Below, in pieces: positions 36,771 to 50,300 of a stretch of DNA of 64,000 nt. Under the pieces are notes generated by a model. It made no database searches, was not told where the DNA came from, and saw only the letters and a list, made by a program, of their open reading frames with translations. This DNA comes from Anaeramoeba flamelloides. Its lineage: Eukaryota; Metamonada; Anaeramoebidae. The first letter of the stretch is position 1. Every line of letters starts with the position of its first letter. Both the position numbers and the translations under genes were made by a program. Location: the NCBI GenBank assembly GCA_027625915.1, contig JANTQA010000070.1, positions 14,513,001 through 14,577,000 of the forward strand, written 5' to 3'.

Positions 36771-37545
36771 AAATATTCACAAAAATACCCGAAAATCGAA
36801 AATACTCAAAAATTTTTTAACCACGAAAAAACACTTTTTGAACAACTTCTAAGATTCACTCATGCCAATATACTCAGTTTAAAGGTAAATTTGGAATTTT
36901 ATTTTCAAAAAAATTTTTTTTTCTGAAAATATCAAAATTCAAAAAAATTAAATTTTATGGAATGGTATCAAGCCCATTTTATGTGGAAGGAATTGGTATC
37001 CTGTATAGCTGTAACATTTCTGATCATTTCGAAATGGTATTAACTAAATGAGAGAAAATGTACTTGTTAAGAAAATTTCTAATTGTGTATCATTATCCTA
37101 TAAATTTTTAAATATTAAATGTTTTCCTAAAAGTAACTGAGTAATATCTAATCGTAAAACACATACCCATATCCTACATAAGGCGGCCCAAACCAAACAT
37201 TATTTAACTTCCCATTCTATAAAAGTAACTGTTTTACTAAAAACATACCAAAGGTACCCTGACATAACCCATACATAACCCAAGCATACAATGACATACC
37301 CACACACGTACCCTAATAAGTACCAACAATAACTCAAATATACCCAAAAGGTACCAAAACCTCTTTAGAGTAGTTTAAAGTAGAAAAAAAAAAAAAAAAT
37401 ATTTTGTCTGAAAGTAAAATTGTTATTTTACAGTTAAACTGAGTATATTATCACTAGGCAATCTTAGAAGTTGTACATAACGTGTTTTTATGTGGTTAAA
37501 AAATTTTCAGGTATTTTCGATTTTCGGGTATTTTCGGGAATATTT
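36771..37545. mobile_element. Family G element with ~110-bp terminal inverted repeats and C-rich core
   Basis: The left arm AAATATTC...ATACCCGAAAATCGAAAATA...ACTTCTAAGATTCACTC...ATACTCAGTTTAA is mirrored at the right by TTAAACTGAGTATA...TCTTAGAAGTTGTAC...GGTATTTTCGATTTTCGGG...GAATATTT. The centre (about 37150-37370) is strongly C-skewed, with repeated ATACCC/ACCC motifs. No coding frame. Only one copy is in the window. Confidence 0.85.
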
Positions 37546-37554
37546 CAAACACCC

Positions 37555-37715
37555 ATTGAGTTTATTTAATAGAAATACTCACAAACACTTAATTGATAGT
37601 ATCTAACTATTTGATCCATAAACAATTGTTGGTGAAATTTCAATAAACATTACAATACCTTTTTTTCGGCTATTTTCATCTTTTTTGACACAGATATTTT
37701 TTTTCTTGTTTTTCT
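37555..37715. repeat. Family M fragment, copy 3
   Basis: It matches the centre of copy 1 at 12600-12720: TTGAGTTTATTTAATAGAA, then TAGTATCTAACTATTTGATC and AATTTCAATAAA. It abuts the right end of the family G element, so G may have inserted into it. Confidence 0.55.
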
Positions 37716-40566
37716 GTTTTTCTTTTATTTTGGGTAAAAATGGTTACTTATAAAGAAATTAATAATATGTAACTACAATATGATTGTCATTTATGTTTTG
37801 AAAAACTACAATAAATTGAGTTTTATTTTGTCTATTTTTAATTCTAAGTGTTTCTAAAAATTATTGGAATTAAGTTAATATATGTGTGTTTTCATGGCGG
37901 TGTAAGAATGGGAAAACATGTTTGAGTCTGGGAGGATAAATTATTCAACGTTAAACATTTTATTAAATGATTTTCTTAGCTATATATGAGTAGATATTTA
38001 TAATATTGGTTATTAGTAAATATGATATTTAAAAATATCTATTTAATTTCTTATAGACAAACAAATGATCATATCTTAATTTTCAGTAATGTTATATAAT
38101 TAAAAATTATCATTGCTATGGTATTCTTAATTTTTTTTCAAATATCATCTAACAAACATACATAATGCTTGAGAATTAAAGATACTAATTTGTTTCAATT
38201 AAAAATAAGTAAAATAATTTTTGTAACTATTTACATTTTTTCACATTATGTAATTTTATGAAAATTGGTAATTTTAGATCTAAAAATGAAATTTTTTTTC
38301 AGAATTTTATTATCACTTCTGTTATTATACACTTTGAATTCCAATAGTGAATTAATTAATTTATTTTTTAAGAGATTGAAATAATTAGAAAAAAAAAGTT
38401 TACGAAATAAAAACAAGAAGAAGAGAAATAATTAAAATATTATAATAAAAAAATAGTAGTATCATTTATTAAAACAAATTAAAAAATTTTTACTGCATCT
38501 CATAGGTTTTCTCAATTTAATGAAAAAAAGTAAAATAAAATATTTTCACTTAAATTCTTTCTAAAACTTGAAAATCACAGTTGGAATGTTTTGAATTGTA
38601 AAAAATAAAAAGGCACAATTATATTTTCTTCAATTTTATATTTATTTTTAGAAAATATATAAAAATTCTGAATAAAACAGAAAAATTCGAGATAATTGTT
38701 ATTATACTAGTATTAATTCAAGAGAAATTGAAAATTTATTATATTTTCATTATATTTCTTAAAATAAAAAACAAAAATAAAAGGCAATTAGGTTTCCTAT
38801 AATTCAAAAGAATTGATTAAAATCAAAATATTTAACTCAATTTTAATAAATTCTCAAAAAATTAAGCATTGGATAGCACCTACTGTCATTAATAATGATA
38901 AATTGGTAATATTTTGTAATCTGGCAAGTTTTAATCTTTTATGAGTTGAAAAAACAAACTGAAAAATGAAAAAAAAAAAAGCAAGTTAGAAAACAACAAA
39001 AAAAAGGTTGTTTCAAAGGCAGTTGGTAAAAAATCAAAAAAAAAAAAAAATAACAGTCCATTTTAATCAAGAATACTCATTAAAACAGACACCATCCTGT
39101 TAACACAAATTTTGCCATTTTATTATTTCTGGGAAATCGTGAATGCTTGGATAAGAGGTAGTTGTTTAGTAGATTCCATTTTTTCTTTTTGATCTAATCT
39201 TTTTTGATCGTTCCAGTTTTATTTTTTGTCTTTTCTTTTTATTTTCAAGTTACCAATACTAAAATAGTTACTATCCTTCCAGTTTTAGTAGGTAACCACT
39301 TGATTTTTCTCCTTAGTAAACCTTCTCCCCAATGAAAAGGAAATTCAAGGAGGTAAAAAATCAAAAAAAATAAAAATATAATAATTTATTAAACAATAAT
39401 TTTTATATTAGATTTTTTAGAGTCACAGAAATCACACAAACAATCTATCATTAATACAGTTTATTTAAAATTACAACATATTTTAATTTAACATGATTCT
39501 ATTTTGAGGTTAAAACCTTATTTTACAATAATCCAAATCAATTAAAATGATTCACAACAAATAATAAGGGGGTAAGTGCATTTATCCTTTTTTGAGTGCC
39601 ACCATTTATGTGTAACTGAACTATTCAAATCATTTCTTGAACCAAATACATGAATTTTTGAAAAAAAATATCTAGGTAGTATAATTCCTAGAGTAATTAA
39701 TTTACAGACCAACTTTTAAAAAATAGGAAATTAAAATAATTTAAAAAATTGACAAAGAAAAAAACAGAACAAAATAGTTATTTATTGATGTTGTCTTGAA
39801 TATCTGATTTAATTGCTTCTTCTTTTTACTTGGTTTTATTTTTAATTCTAAATGGAAAAAATTATGTTTTGAAAATGTTTGATTAACAATTTACTTTTTA
39901 TTGACAAAGAATTCCGAAAATAAATTTAAAGGTAATATTTTCCTTTTATTCCATCTAATTATCGTTTGTGTTCAAGAAAATAGGGATAATGTTTGAATTT
40001 TTCTTTCAAAATAAAGATTTATTGAACTATATGTTTGGTTGATTTTAAAATTATTTATTTTTCCATTAAAAATGAGAACAGATATTAATTCTGAATTCTA
40101 ATTGTAATTATTTCTAAATTTTTCTTTTATTTTGTGTTTGAATCGTTCGTAGTTGTTTTTTTGATTCCAATGATTCAACCCCTTTACTTTAGTCTTTGAA
40201 AGGATATTATTTGGTTTTCTTAATTTGATAAAAATATTTGAAAAAATATTTGAAAAAAGAATTGTAAAAACAAATTTATAAAAAAATTTTATGTAAAATA
40301 ATAATAAATAGTAATCAGGTTAGAAAGTCCAGGTAATTAATTGTTTGAATTCATCTAAATTAAGGAGATTATGAAAACAAATTATCTAAAATGATGCTTT
40401 GATCATTTTTTGTATTTTTTTTTTGATTTCAACATATTTATCTGGAAAGGTAATCTTTTGTTTGGTCTTCTAAAAGAATATATTTCTTACAAATACACTT
40501 CTTCTGTAGTGTCTATTTTTTTGGTTTATACTTGGATTAATTTCAACTCATAACCAAAAACACATA
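37716..40566. other. Long intergenic stretch with worn repeats, no gene seen
   Basis: It contains one family F copy (39680-39915) and a degenerate relative of the hairpin stem at 38787-38866. That relative has AATTAGGTTTCCTATAATTC, then AAAGAATTGATTAAAATCAA, and a poor right arm. I find no convincing reading frame or structured RNA elsewhere. Confidence 0.45.
39680..39915. repeat. Dispersed repeat family F, copy 2
   Basis: It aligns with 11425-11715 over most of its length; shared blocks include TTATTGATNTT, TTTTAATTCTAAATG and TTTGATTAACAATTTA. Confidence 0.5.
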
Positions 40567-40918
40567 CAGCCATGTCAAACCTGGTGCACACGATTTAACT
40601 TAACTTGTTTTAAAATTTTCATTAAACTTTTTTTAAACACCTTTAAATTGAAATTCACTATTGTTTTTTTGGTCACAAATTTTCTTGTATTATCCTTAAT
40701 ATCCAAGATCTCTTACAACATGGAATTTTTTAAAAATAATTTTAAAAAAATTAAAAAAAAGGAAAAACTTGTTTAGAAAGCTTTTCATTCAGTTATTCTT
40801 GACTTTTGGTGTTAAAACATTATTGTAGTTTTAAACAGATCTATAAGTACAAAGCAAGTTTAATGAAAATTTTAAGTTAAGATAAATTGAATCGTGTACA
40901 CCAGGTTTGAAATGGCTA
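40567..40918. mobile_element. Family H MITE with ~60-bp terminal inverted repeats
   Basis: The left end CAGCCATGTCAAACCTGGTG and the inverted right end CACCAGGTTTGAAATGGCT continue as paired arms through CACGATT and AAAATTTTCATTAAACTT. TA precedes the left end and a TA-like base pair follows the right. The CAG tip suggests Tc1/mariner ancestry (inference). It is a single copy here, about 420 bp upstream of the RCC1-BTB start codon. Confidence 0.82.
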
Positions 40919-41337
40919 AATCTTAATCCAAATAATAATCATTAAACTAAAAATTTAATCAAAAAAATGTTCATCAAAAAAATCGAAAAACTCTGAATAA
41001 ACTTTGATTAACTTGTATTTCTTTTCACAAACAGAATAGAGCATGTAATTTTTTTTTTGATTTCAAAGTTTCAATATCCAATTACACTCAAAAAAACATT
41101 TTTGAAGTAAGGTTATTACAATTAAAAGTTTTCACACTTGTAAAATGTACCTACCACCTTAAATTAAACCCATTCACCCAGAATTTACACAACAAAAACA
41201 ATTCAAAAAATGGAATTCCTTTATTGACAGAACTCAAATTTATTCTCTGTTTTTGTAAATTTATACAATTAATTTGAAAATTCATCTTTAATCTCTCATT
41301 TTTTTATTTTATTTTTCAAAAATAGAATTTTTCCATA

Positions 41338-44300
41338 ATGACTAACTTACTAGGAATTGGGGCTAATTCAGGGCACTGGAAAAAAAATAGCACTCACGAT
41401 AAACTAGAACCTGTTACAGTTTTTCCCGAAGAAGTGAAAACTATAAATCAAGTTGTTTCGGATTATCGAACAAATATTCTTTTTTTAAGCGACGAAGGCA
41501 AAATTTATGAAACAACTAACGACAGATACAAGGAAAAATTAAAAGCACATGAAAATTTACCACCCATTAAAAGTGTCCACACTGGTTACCATCATTTTTT
41601 CGCAATGTCAGATGAACCCGATCCAAAAGTTTATGGGTGGGGCTTTAATAACTATTGTCAGCTAGGCTTACCAGTCAAGAAAACCTATGACAAACCAACG
41701 TTAGTAAATAAATTCAAAGAAATCAAGATCCACGAAATCCATCCTTTGGGTTATGCTTCTGTCTTTTTGGACACCGAAAACCATATTTTATATGGGTGTG
41801 GGAACAACTCAAGTGGCCAAACAGCGATCAATAAGAACACTACTGTTGTTAAAACAATTACAAAATCTCAAGAAGATGTTATTCGAGTTTTCACAGGTTT
41901 TTCTGCACACTCTTATTTAGAAAAAAGTGACGGTCACTTATATGCGTTTGGAAGTTCTTGTTTGTTATTTATTTTTGAATCTTTTTTTCTTGTTTTTTTT
42001 CTTTTTCTTGTTTTTTGTTTTTGTTTTTCTTTTTGGTTGGATCCCAAAGTTTTTTTTATTCTCTTGTTAAAAAAAGGTTTTCATTTTCAAATCAGTTTTT
42101 TGGGTTGAACTTTGGTTGAGAAAAGAATTCATTTTTTTTATTTTTTTCTCATTTTATTCACTAAGATGTATTCGTTGCTTAATAAAAACAAGTCCCAAAA
42201 CTTCATTTGAAACAAAAGTTCTCAACATAAGCACAACACAGGTAAGACGTTTTTGACAACGCAAAAACTTTAAAAAAACCCCGTTGACATGCTTTGCGAC
42301 CGCGTTGAATAGAGAGTTTTTTCGAAAATTCGCGTTTAATTTTGAGATTTCTTTATTTATCTAACTACATCTCAAAATAATTTTAATTATTGGAACTGAA
42401 AATAAACTTAACTAAAAAATTAAAACCATAGAAATAATGATTTATTTTATTTATTTGATTTGGTTTGTCACCAAAAAAAGGAAATAATCTTAAAAATTTT
42501 ACTTTAAAATTTATTTTGTTATTAAAGGCTTTTCAAAAATAAAATTTCTGATCGATCACAAAAAACAAAAAAACAACAAAAAAAATATAAAAATTATTAA
42601 ATACAGAAGAAAAAAAATAAAGTTATCTGGTTCATGAAATTAAGACGTCTGTGTGTATCGAGGGTTGGTATTTTCTCTAGCTGTGTTGAAAAAAAATATA
42701 CTTATCAAATTCTACAAACTAAACTGTATTTTGTGGACTATGCTGAAAATTTCTCTTCATTGGTTAATTCGCTTTTCTCTATCCGTGTTGGAGTTAATAA
42801 ATATTATGAGAGAATGAGTGTATGTTAAAAAGAAGTTCTATTTGAATTCTTTTAAAACACAAATAAATGAGGAAGGAATTATTACTTAAGTGGAGTACAT
42901 CTTGAAATTATTTTCACAATGATACAAAAACCCTTTTTTTGATTTCGAAACGGATATTTTTAGTCAAAAATCAATAAAATAATTATTTCAAAACAATTTT
43001 GTAAAAAGTAAAGTAGAAAAAATGAATTTATTTTTTTAACAAAATACAAAACAGTATTTGAAAGAAAATTACTTTAAAGGAATAAACTGTGGTGATAATG
43101 TTAGTAGGAAAAATTTTTTTATTTCGAAATTCAAAACAAAAATTTTTTTTTGAAATTTAATTTGTAGTTCAAAAGATGAAATAGAACCATTCAGGGAAAA
43201 ATAATTTCTGATCAATTATCCAAGTTAGAAATTTTGAAAAAAATTTTTTTAAGTGATTAATTTTTCCTTTTCAAAAAAATTTGTTTGTGATCAATAAAAA
43301 TTTTTATGTAGAGAAAAGAGTGCTATTTTCCCATAGAAAAAATATAAGACTGTTATGAGAAAAATGTTTGACACAAAAAAATGTTTAGACACCATTTTTA
43401 ATTGGGAACATTAGTAAAATTGAAAATCAAATCCTATTGATAACTAGATGAATTTTATATAAATCCAGGTTTAAATGTGTTACAAGTTCATTAATCTGTG
43501 GTGTGTGTAGAATACTCATTTGAATGGTTGATAACTAAAGTAGATCATGCTATTTTAACAAAAATCCAAGTTGTAGTAAAGTTTACTATTAATTCTGAAA
43601 ATGGTCATTTTTAAACTTGCTTTAGATTATAAGAGATAAGGTTTTGAAAAGGTAGAATTACATTAATGGTTATTCTAATAAGTAGATTATTGTTATTTTC
43701 TTTAGTTATTTCACAAACAATTGAAATTAAAAATCATTTTCTGTAAGGTTTCCAATTAAAATTGCTGTCCAACTATTTTTCTCTCAACAGTGGTCTCTCA
43801 ACATTAAAACCTGATCATGATCTAAATTGGTAAAAAAGTGAAAATTGTTCTACTTTTTTCCCATCTAAATACCAATTTTTTTTTTTTGGTGTTTAAAGCG
43901 TTTACAATTTTCAAAAGATTTAAACGCAAAAACTCTTTTTGATTTTTTGGCGTTTAAAAAATCCAAAATAAAACGCTTTCAACGAGTTTTAAACGAAAAA
44001 ACTCCCAAACAAACGGAAAAACGCGAATTTCCGTTGAATTTAACATGTTTAAACGGTATTTCGTCCTACCTGTGAAAAGTAATATTATTTCATTGTTTGT
44101 GATCTTCAAAAACTTTGAGGTATTTGTATTAACGTCTCTGAAAATAAAAAATCCAAAAAAGCTTTTTAAAAATTATGTTTCCAAAGAAGAAACCCCTTTC
44201 ACAATCATATAAAAAATTTTTGAAAAAAAAAAATTAAAACATTTGCTAATTTTACACTTTTTAATAACTTCAATTATAATAAGCACTATTGGTTAATAAA

Positions 44301-47300
44301 AGAGCTATGAACAAATAATATTTACAAAGATATTTTATGTTTTAAGTTGGAAAATTCAATTTTCCAGGTTCTATTAAGATTATTTTTTAAAAATATAATG
44401 AAAAAAGTTGAATATTTTTTTGCCTTTAGTTAAGAATTCATTTTTTTATATTTTAAAAGTATTTTAAATATAATCAATATCTTTCAAAGACGTAATCAAT
44501 TATTTGGACTATTAAGGGTATAGTCATTTACCGTGAAAAGGCACCATACTCAAGGAGTGACCTGAGACCAAAAAGGGTATTGTGAAATAGGCCTTCTTTT
44601 GGTTGACAAAATTCAAATAACAAAAAAAAAAATTCCATAGGATCTCTTTGACAAAAAATTCAACGAAGAAAAAGAGTTCTCAATTTCAAAAAATCAAAAT
44701 TTTAAAAAAAAATTCATCTTTTCTCATTTTCTTTTTCAAAAGAGGTTAAATTTCTTTAATTTAAAACAAATTGATTTCTTGTAATTCGCAATCAATTTTA
44801 TTCGATTTAATCTGATTTGTGGTTATTTTAAAACCCTCTAAATTTGACCAATTATAGATTATGTAATAGTCTTTTCAATAAAAATAACTCATTTGAAAAA
44901 AGAAAAAAAAAGAAAAAAAAAGTCACCAAGATCTCAAAAAGCGCCAAAGAGCGACACTTCAAAACTGACATAGTTGTTTTCAGAATTGTAATTCACAACC
45001 ATTCTAATTGGAAATTGAGTGTCGCTATTTGGCGCTTTTTTCTAAAAATGTCCTCATTTTTGGTTGTTGATTTTTGGAGATCGATCGTACATCATAGGTT
45101 GGTTGGTTTTTGATTGGTATTAGGTCCTCAATAAAATTACTAAAAAGTTTTTTTCCATTTCAGAATAAAAAATTTCACCGTAATGACTCTACCCTCAAAG
45201 AATTATTTGTTCTTTTAAATTGGAAAAAATATTATTTTTTGATTTATTCATTAGGTTTTTTTTAATTTTTGAAATAAACAAAAAATTTAAATAAATTTTC
45301 GGTTTATTCCAAAAAGTATAAAAAACTGCTATTAGGTTTTCCAGAAGTTAAAAGAATAGAGAAAAATCAAAGATTTTACTCAATTCTTTTGAATTCTGGA
45401 AAACAGCCGTTAGCTTTTTTTTAATTTAAGAAATAAAAAGAAAATTTCAAAAATTTTCTTTTTATTTCTTAAATTAAAAAAAAGCTAGGCACTTGACAGC
45501 ACTTGGCGGACACTTTCATTAGGTTTTCCAGAATTTAAAAGAATAATTTAAAATCTTTGATTTTACTCAATTCTTTTGAATTCTGGAAAACCGCCATTAG
45601 CTTTTCTTGAGTTTTCGTTGAATTAAAAGAAAATTTCAAAAATTTTCTATAGATTTTCGTTAGGTTTTTTTGAGTTTTCTATTTATTTGTTAAGTGTTCT
45701 AGGTTTTTTTTACTTTTTGAAATAAACAGAAAATTTTAATAAATTTTCGGTTTATTTCAGAAAGTAAAAAAAACCGAGGCAATCAACGGCACTCTACAAC
45801 ACTTGAAGACACCTGATGGGCACTTCCGTTAGGTTTTCCAGAATTCAAAAGAATTGAGTAAAATATTTGATTTTTCTCTATTCTTTTGAATTCTGGAAAA
45901 GCTATTACTCTACGACACTTGAAAGCACTTCCTGAAACTCCAAATTTTTAAGAGTTTTTTATCCTAGTTATAATGAAGGCAGGACTATGGCTCATCGGAT
46001 ATCTTTTCTTTACAAAATGAATTGAAAAAATTTTTCGAAACAAAGACAAGAAAAAGAGAAAGAAAAGCAAGAAATAAAAAAGAGAGTACACAAAAATAAT
46101 AATAAAAAAAAGAAAAAACTTCAGTGAAAAGTTTTTTTGTGCCCCAAGTGTTGAATGGGCTGGTGGTTGTTTCCTTTTCTGTCGTTTTTTTTTTTTGGAT
46201 CGCCACCATAGGTTGTTTTAATAAAGAGTTCTAAATATTTGAACAACTATAGATCAAATGAAATAGGTTACTTTATTAAGTTTTAAATTAGAACTTTATA
46301 GATATTGTTTGAATCTGTATATAAAGCTGAGTTTTTAAGAAGCAAGAAGAATAGTTTTTCCAAATTTTCTTTTCAGTTACTTTGCTTTGCTTTGTTTTAT
46401 ACAAGTTTCTCAAGTTCAACAATCTTGTTTTCGCAAAATCCCAGTACAAGAAACCTACTCGACAGCAAAAACCCAGTACAAGTAACGACACAACACTATT
46501 AACCCAGTACAAGTATAAGTTATCTTCGATTCAGTTAAGTTCAGTTTGCTTCAGATCTCTACAGTTGCATAAGTCCAGCTCAATTCATTTTAGATCTGAT
46601 CAGAATCTGTTTGGTTAGGTTATTAATGAAAAAGTCAACCAATTCTTATAATGATTTTTTCTGACTTTGACCTCCTCAAAACACTTCAAAAAAAAAAAAA
46701 AAGGGATTGGAGCAACCTAAGGAACCTAAGGAACCTAAATAACTTAAAAAAAGAATTCTGGAAAAAAATAAAAAGTAATAATAATAAAAATATATATATT
46801 TTATCTATTTATAAAAAAAAAAAAAGAAATTTCTCAATCTTACTTTCAATTTTGTTTTGTTATTTTTTCTTAAATTTAAATTTTAAATCTGAGTAAAAAA
46901 TAAAATTTTTTAGTTATTTTTACAAAATACTTTTGGGAGTAAAAAAGGTGGGAAAAATCCTGAATTTGTTATTTTTTGACTAGTATTATTCCTAATAAAT
47001 TCATACTAAACAAAATTCAAAATTTTTCCACACAGTGAAAACAGTTTAAAGAAACAACAATAATGCAATTTAATTCAAAATTGGAAATGAATTTTGATTA
47101 TTGAAAAATATGAAAATTATTTTTTCACCATTTTAGTTTTTTGTTTGTATTTTATTTTTTGAATTATTCAACCTCTTTCGTCCGAACAAAAAAATTTTTT
47201 CAAGATTTGTATTTTGTTAAAGCTGAGTTTATTTTAAATAAGAAGAACTCGGATAAGATTATTCAATGGTATCTAACCTTTTGATCGATCAATAATTTTT

Positions 47301-50300
47301 TAATAGAATTTCCACAAACTTACCACTACGCTATTTCCAAAAAAGTGGGGCAAATTTATTTTAGAATATCTTTATTAAACTCAATCGTCATAAAACTATT
47401 TTAATATACAAAATCATTACCAACCATTTCTTGATTATTAATAATAATTCAATGTATTTGTTAGTATGGTATGAAAGAAATAGAAAAGATATAAAATTTT
47501 CTGATCTTGATTTTTTCTGATATTTTTTAGGGTTGAAAATTACTGTTTATTATTTTCTTTTTGATTAAAAAAATCGTTTTCCTGACTTGTTTAATCTCAA
47601 CTAATTTTCCAATAAAATGAAAAATATATAACTGTATTTTATTGTTAGAAAAATCATCTGTATCCTTATCTAAACCAAATTTCAAAAGTAGGGGTAAACT
47701 TTATTATAATTTCTTCTTCTTTTTTCATTTGTCTTTCAAAAAATAAAATGATTACACTATATTTTTATTTATTAATCTATTTTGGTTATTATCTCTAAAC
47801 ACCTTGGTAAAATACATTAATATTCAAAAAAAAAAACAATTAAAAAAATTTTTTTCTGATGAAAAATCTGCCCCTATTTTTGAAATTTAGCTTATATTTC
47901 CAATTTTTTATTGAAATTTATCGTTCATTGTTTTCTCAGAAAAAAAGTGCTATTTTTTTTTTTCCTTTTTTGTAAATATTTCATTCAATAAACATCAACT
48001 CCATTTCACTCAAAAGGGGCCGAGCCAAAAATGAAAAATTCACTTTATTTTTAAGAATCAACCAAACTTTGATTGTTTAGAAATACGAGAAATAATGAAC
48101 TTCATATTAGAGTCGATAATCATAAAAGAAAACCCTGAACAAACCATAAATTTCAAAAAAAAATAAATGTTAAAAAATTTTTTGGCCACTTTTCATTGGT
48201 ACATCTCGTGCAAAATTCTCAATTTCTTTAGGAAATTAAAATTGTTGACTATAAGATTTTTTACTTGTAAATGTATGAATTTTAAAAGAACATACAACTC
48301 CTAACTTTTATTAATGCTAATTCGAAGTTTCAAACATTTTTTTTTTTTTCAAATTTATTTTTTTGAAAAAAAAAAAATAAAAAAGAAAAGAAGAAAAAAA
48401 AAAACAAAGCAAAATACAAAACTAAAAAAAAATTTTACAAAATGAGTAAAAATAATTTTGATCTAAAAATTGAAAAAATAGTTTGAGAACAGTAATGAAT
48501 TAAACTCATAGAGTGTGTTCTATTTCTTCAATAAAACTGGGCCACTTTGACTGAAAAAGAGTTTATTTTGAAATAAATACCATCGTCGTTGATTTAATTA
48601 GTATTAATATTTCACTTAATTTGGTATTGTCAATTAACAAATAGCTCCACTAAAAAAGATGATTTTTTATGAAATATCAAAAAAAAAATGCACCACTTTT
48701 CCAGAAATACCTTATATTTTTTTGTTATCCAATCTCAAAAGTTTTTGAAACATGTCTTTATTTTTTTTTTTATTGAGAATTTTTTATTTTTTGTTTTATG
48801 AGTATTGTAAATTATAAATAATTGTTAATATTTTAATTATTGAATGGATCTAAACTATAATTCAAAATTTTCTGAAACACCAAAATTCAATTTGTGGAAA
48901 AAAAAAATCTTATTTAATCAATTTTCGAAGAAATACCCCATTAGAACTATTCACTAATTGAAATTTTAATAATTGTTTATAAATTACAATACTCAGAAAA
49001 CTAAAAATAAATAATTATCAATACTAATAAATTATAGGTGTGTTAAAAAATTTAGGAGATGAGCAAAACAAAAAAATGCATTGGTTTATTGTTAAGGGTT
49101 AGATGAAACCTCATCTAATCTGGTAAAGAGAGAATTTTGAAGTGACTAAATTTGAGACTTCTAATTCAAAGAGTATCTATATATAGATACAGTCATCAGA
49201 AGTATTTGAATCTTAATCTAGTTTTCTAAAATAAAAAAAAGAAAAGAAAAGAAAGAATAAAAAATTAAGAAGTAGAAAAAAAATGATCGAAAGAAAAGAA
49301 TGAAGAGTGGGAAAGATAAAGAGGTGTTTAATAATTGTTGTGAGAGACCTGAAATTTTCTGGTTTGAGTGGATTTATTGATATGTTTTATTTTGTCTTGA
49401 ACTCCTTTTTCCTAATTGCGTGTTGACTCATGTGGGCCAGAATATATTCTATGGTAATGTAATAGATTTCTTTGATGTTCATTCTCTTCAATAATTCATC
49501 TTGCGTTTTTTTTTGACTATTATACTATAGTCGAAAATTTTGATTTTTTTAAGATCATTTTTTCCAGTGTTTTCTGGTTCTCTCATATTTTTCACAGTTC
49601 CCAAATAAAGTGGTCTATGTCATCAATTTTTTTGTTACAACACGGGCATAATTTGTAATTTACTCCCTTTTCCCATCTCTATGTGTATCTAAAAAAATGC
49701 ATTGGTAAATTTGTTTAAATTCTATTAGGAATATTGATCGATCAAATGGTTAGGTACCATTGAAAAATTTTATTTGAGTTCTTCTATTTTGAAAAACTCA
49801 ACTTTAACCATATTATCAGTTGTTGAAAAAAATTTTGATCGACCGAAACAAGTTACATAATTCAAAAAATGAAATACAAACAAAAAACTAAAAAGATGAA
49901 AAAATGATGTTCATATTTTACAAAAAATCAAAATTATTTTCAATTTGAATCAAATTGGATTATTGTGATTCTTTGAACTGTTTTAACTTTGTGGAAAAAT
50001 TTTGGAATTTTCGTTTAATTTGATATTTCTTTTAGATTTTATTTAATAAGATTTTTTTTTCCAAAAATGAATTTTAGGTGTGTTAAAAATTTTAAATTGG
50101 AGTTTAGTATGCTCATTTCTTGTGTATTCCTGCAGATTTTCATAATCAATATGGTACAGTTGAAAATAGTGCTTCTTACACAGTAGTGGAGAGGAGAAGA
50201 TCTTGGTACCATGATGTATTTTTTGTCCCACTTGTGATTTCAACCTAAGAGTACTAATATAATATTTCGAAACCCTTAGTCTATTTGAAATTCAGTTGGT

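Larger units (their letters stand above)
47327..48714. mobile_element. Family J element, copy 2, carrying two nested insertions
   Basis: The left tip TATTTCCAAAAAAGTGGGGCA and right tip, inverted, GCACCACTTTTCCAGAAATA match copy 1 (35401-35994). Element K (47673-47892) and element E2 (47995-48564) interrupt it. Outside them the alignment to copy 1 is continuous. Confidence 0.8.
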
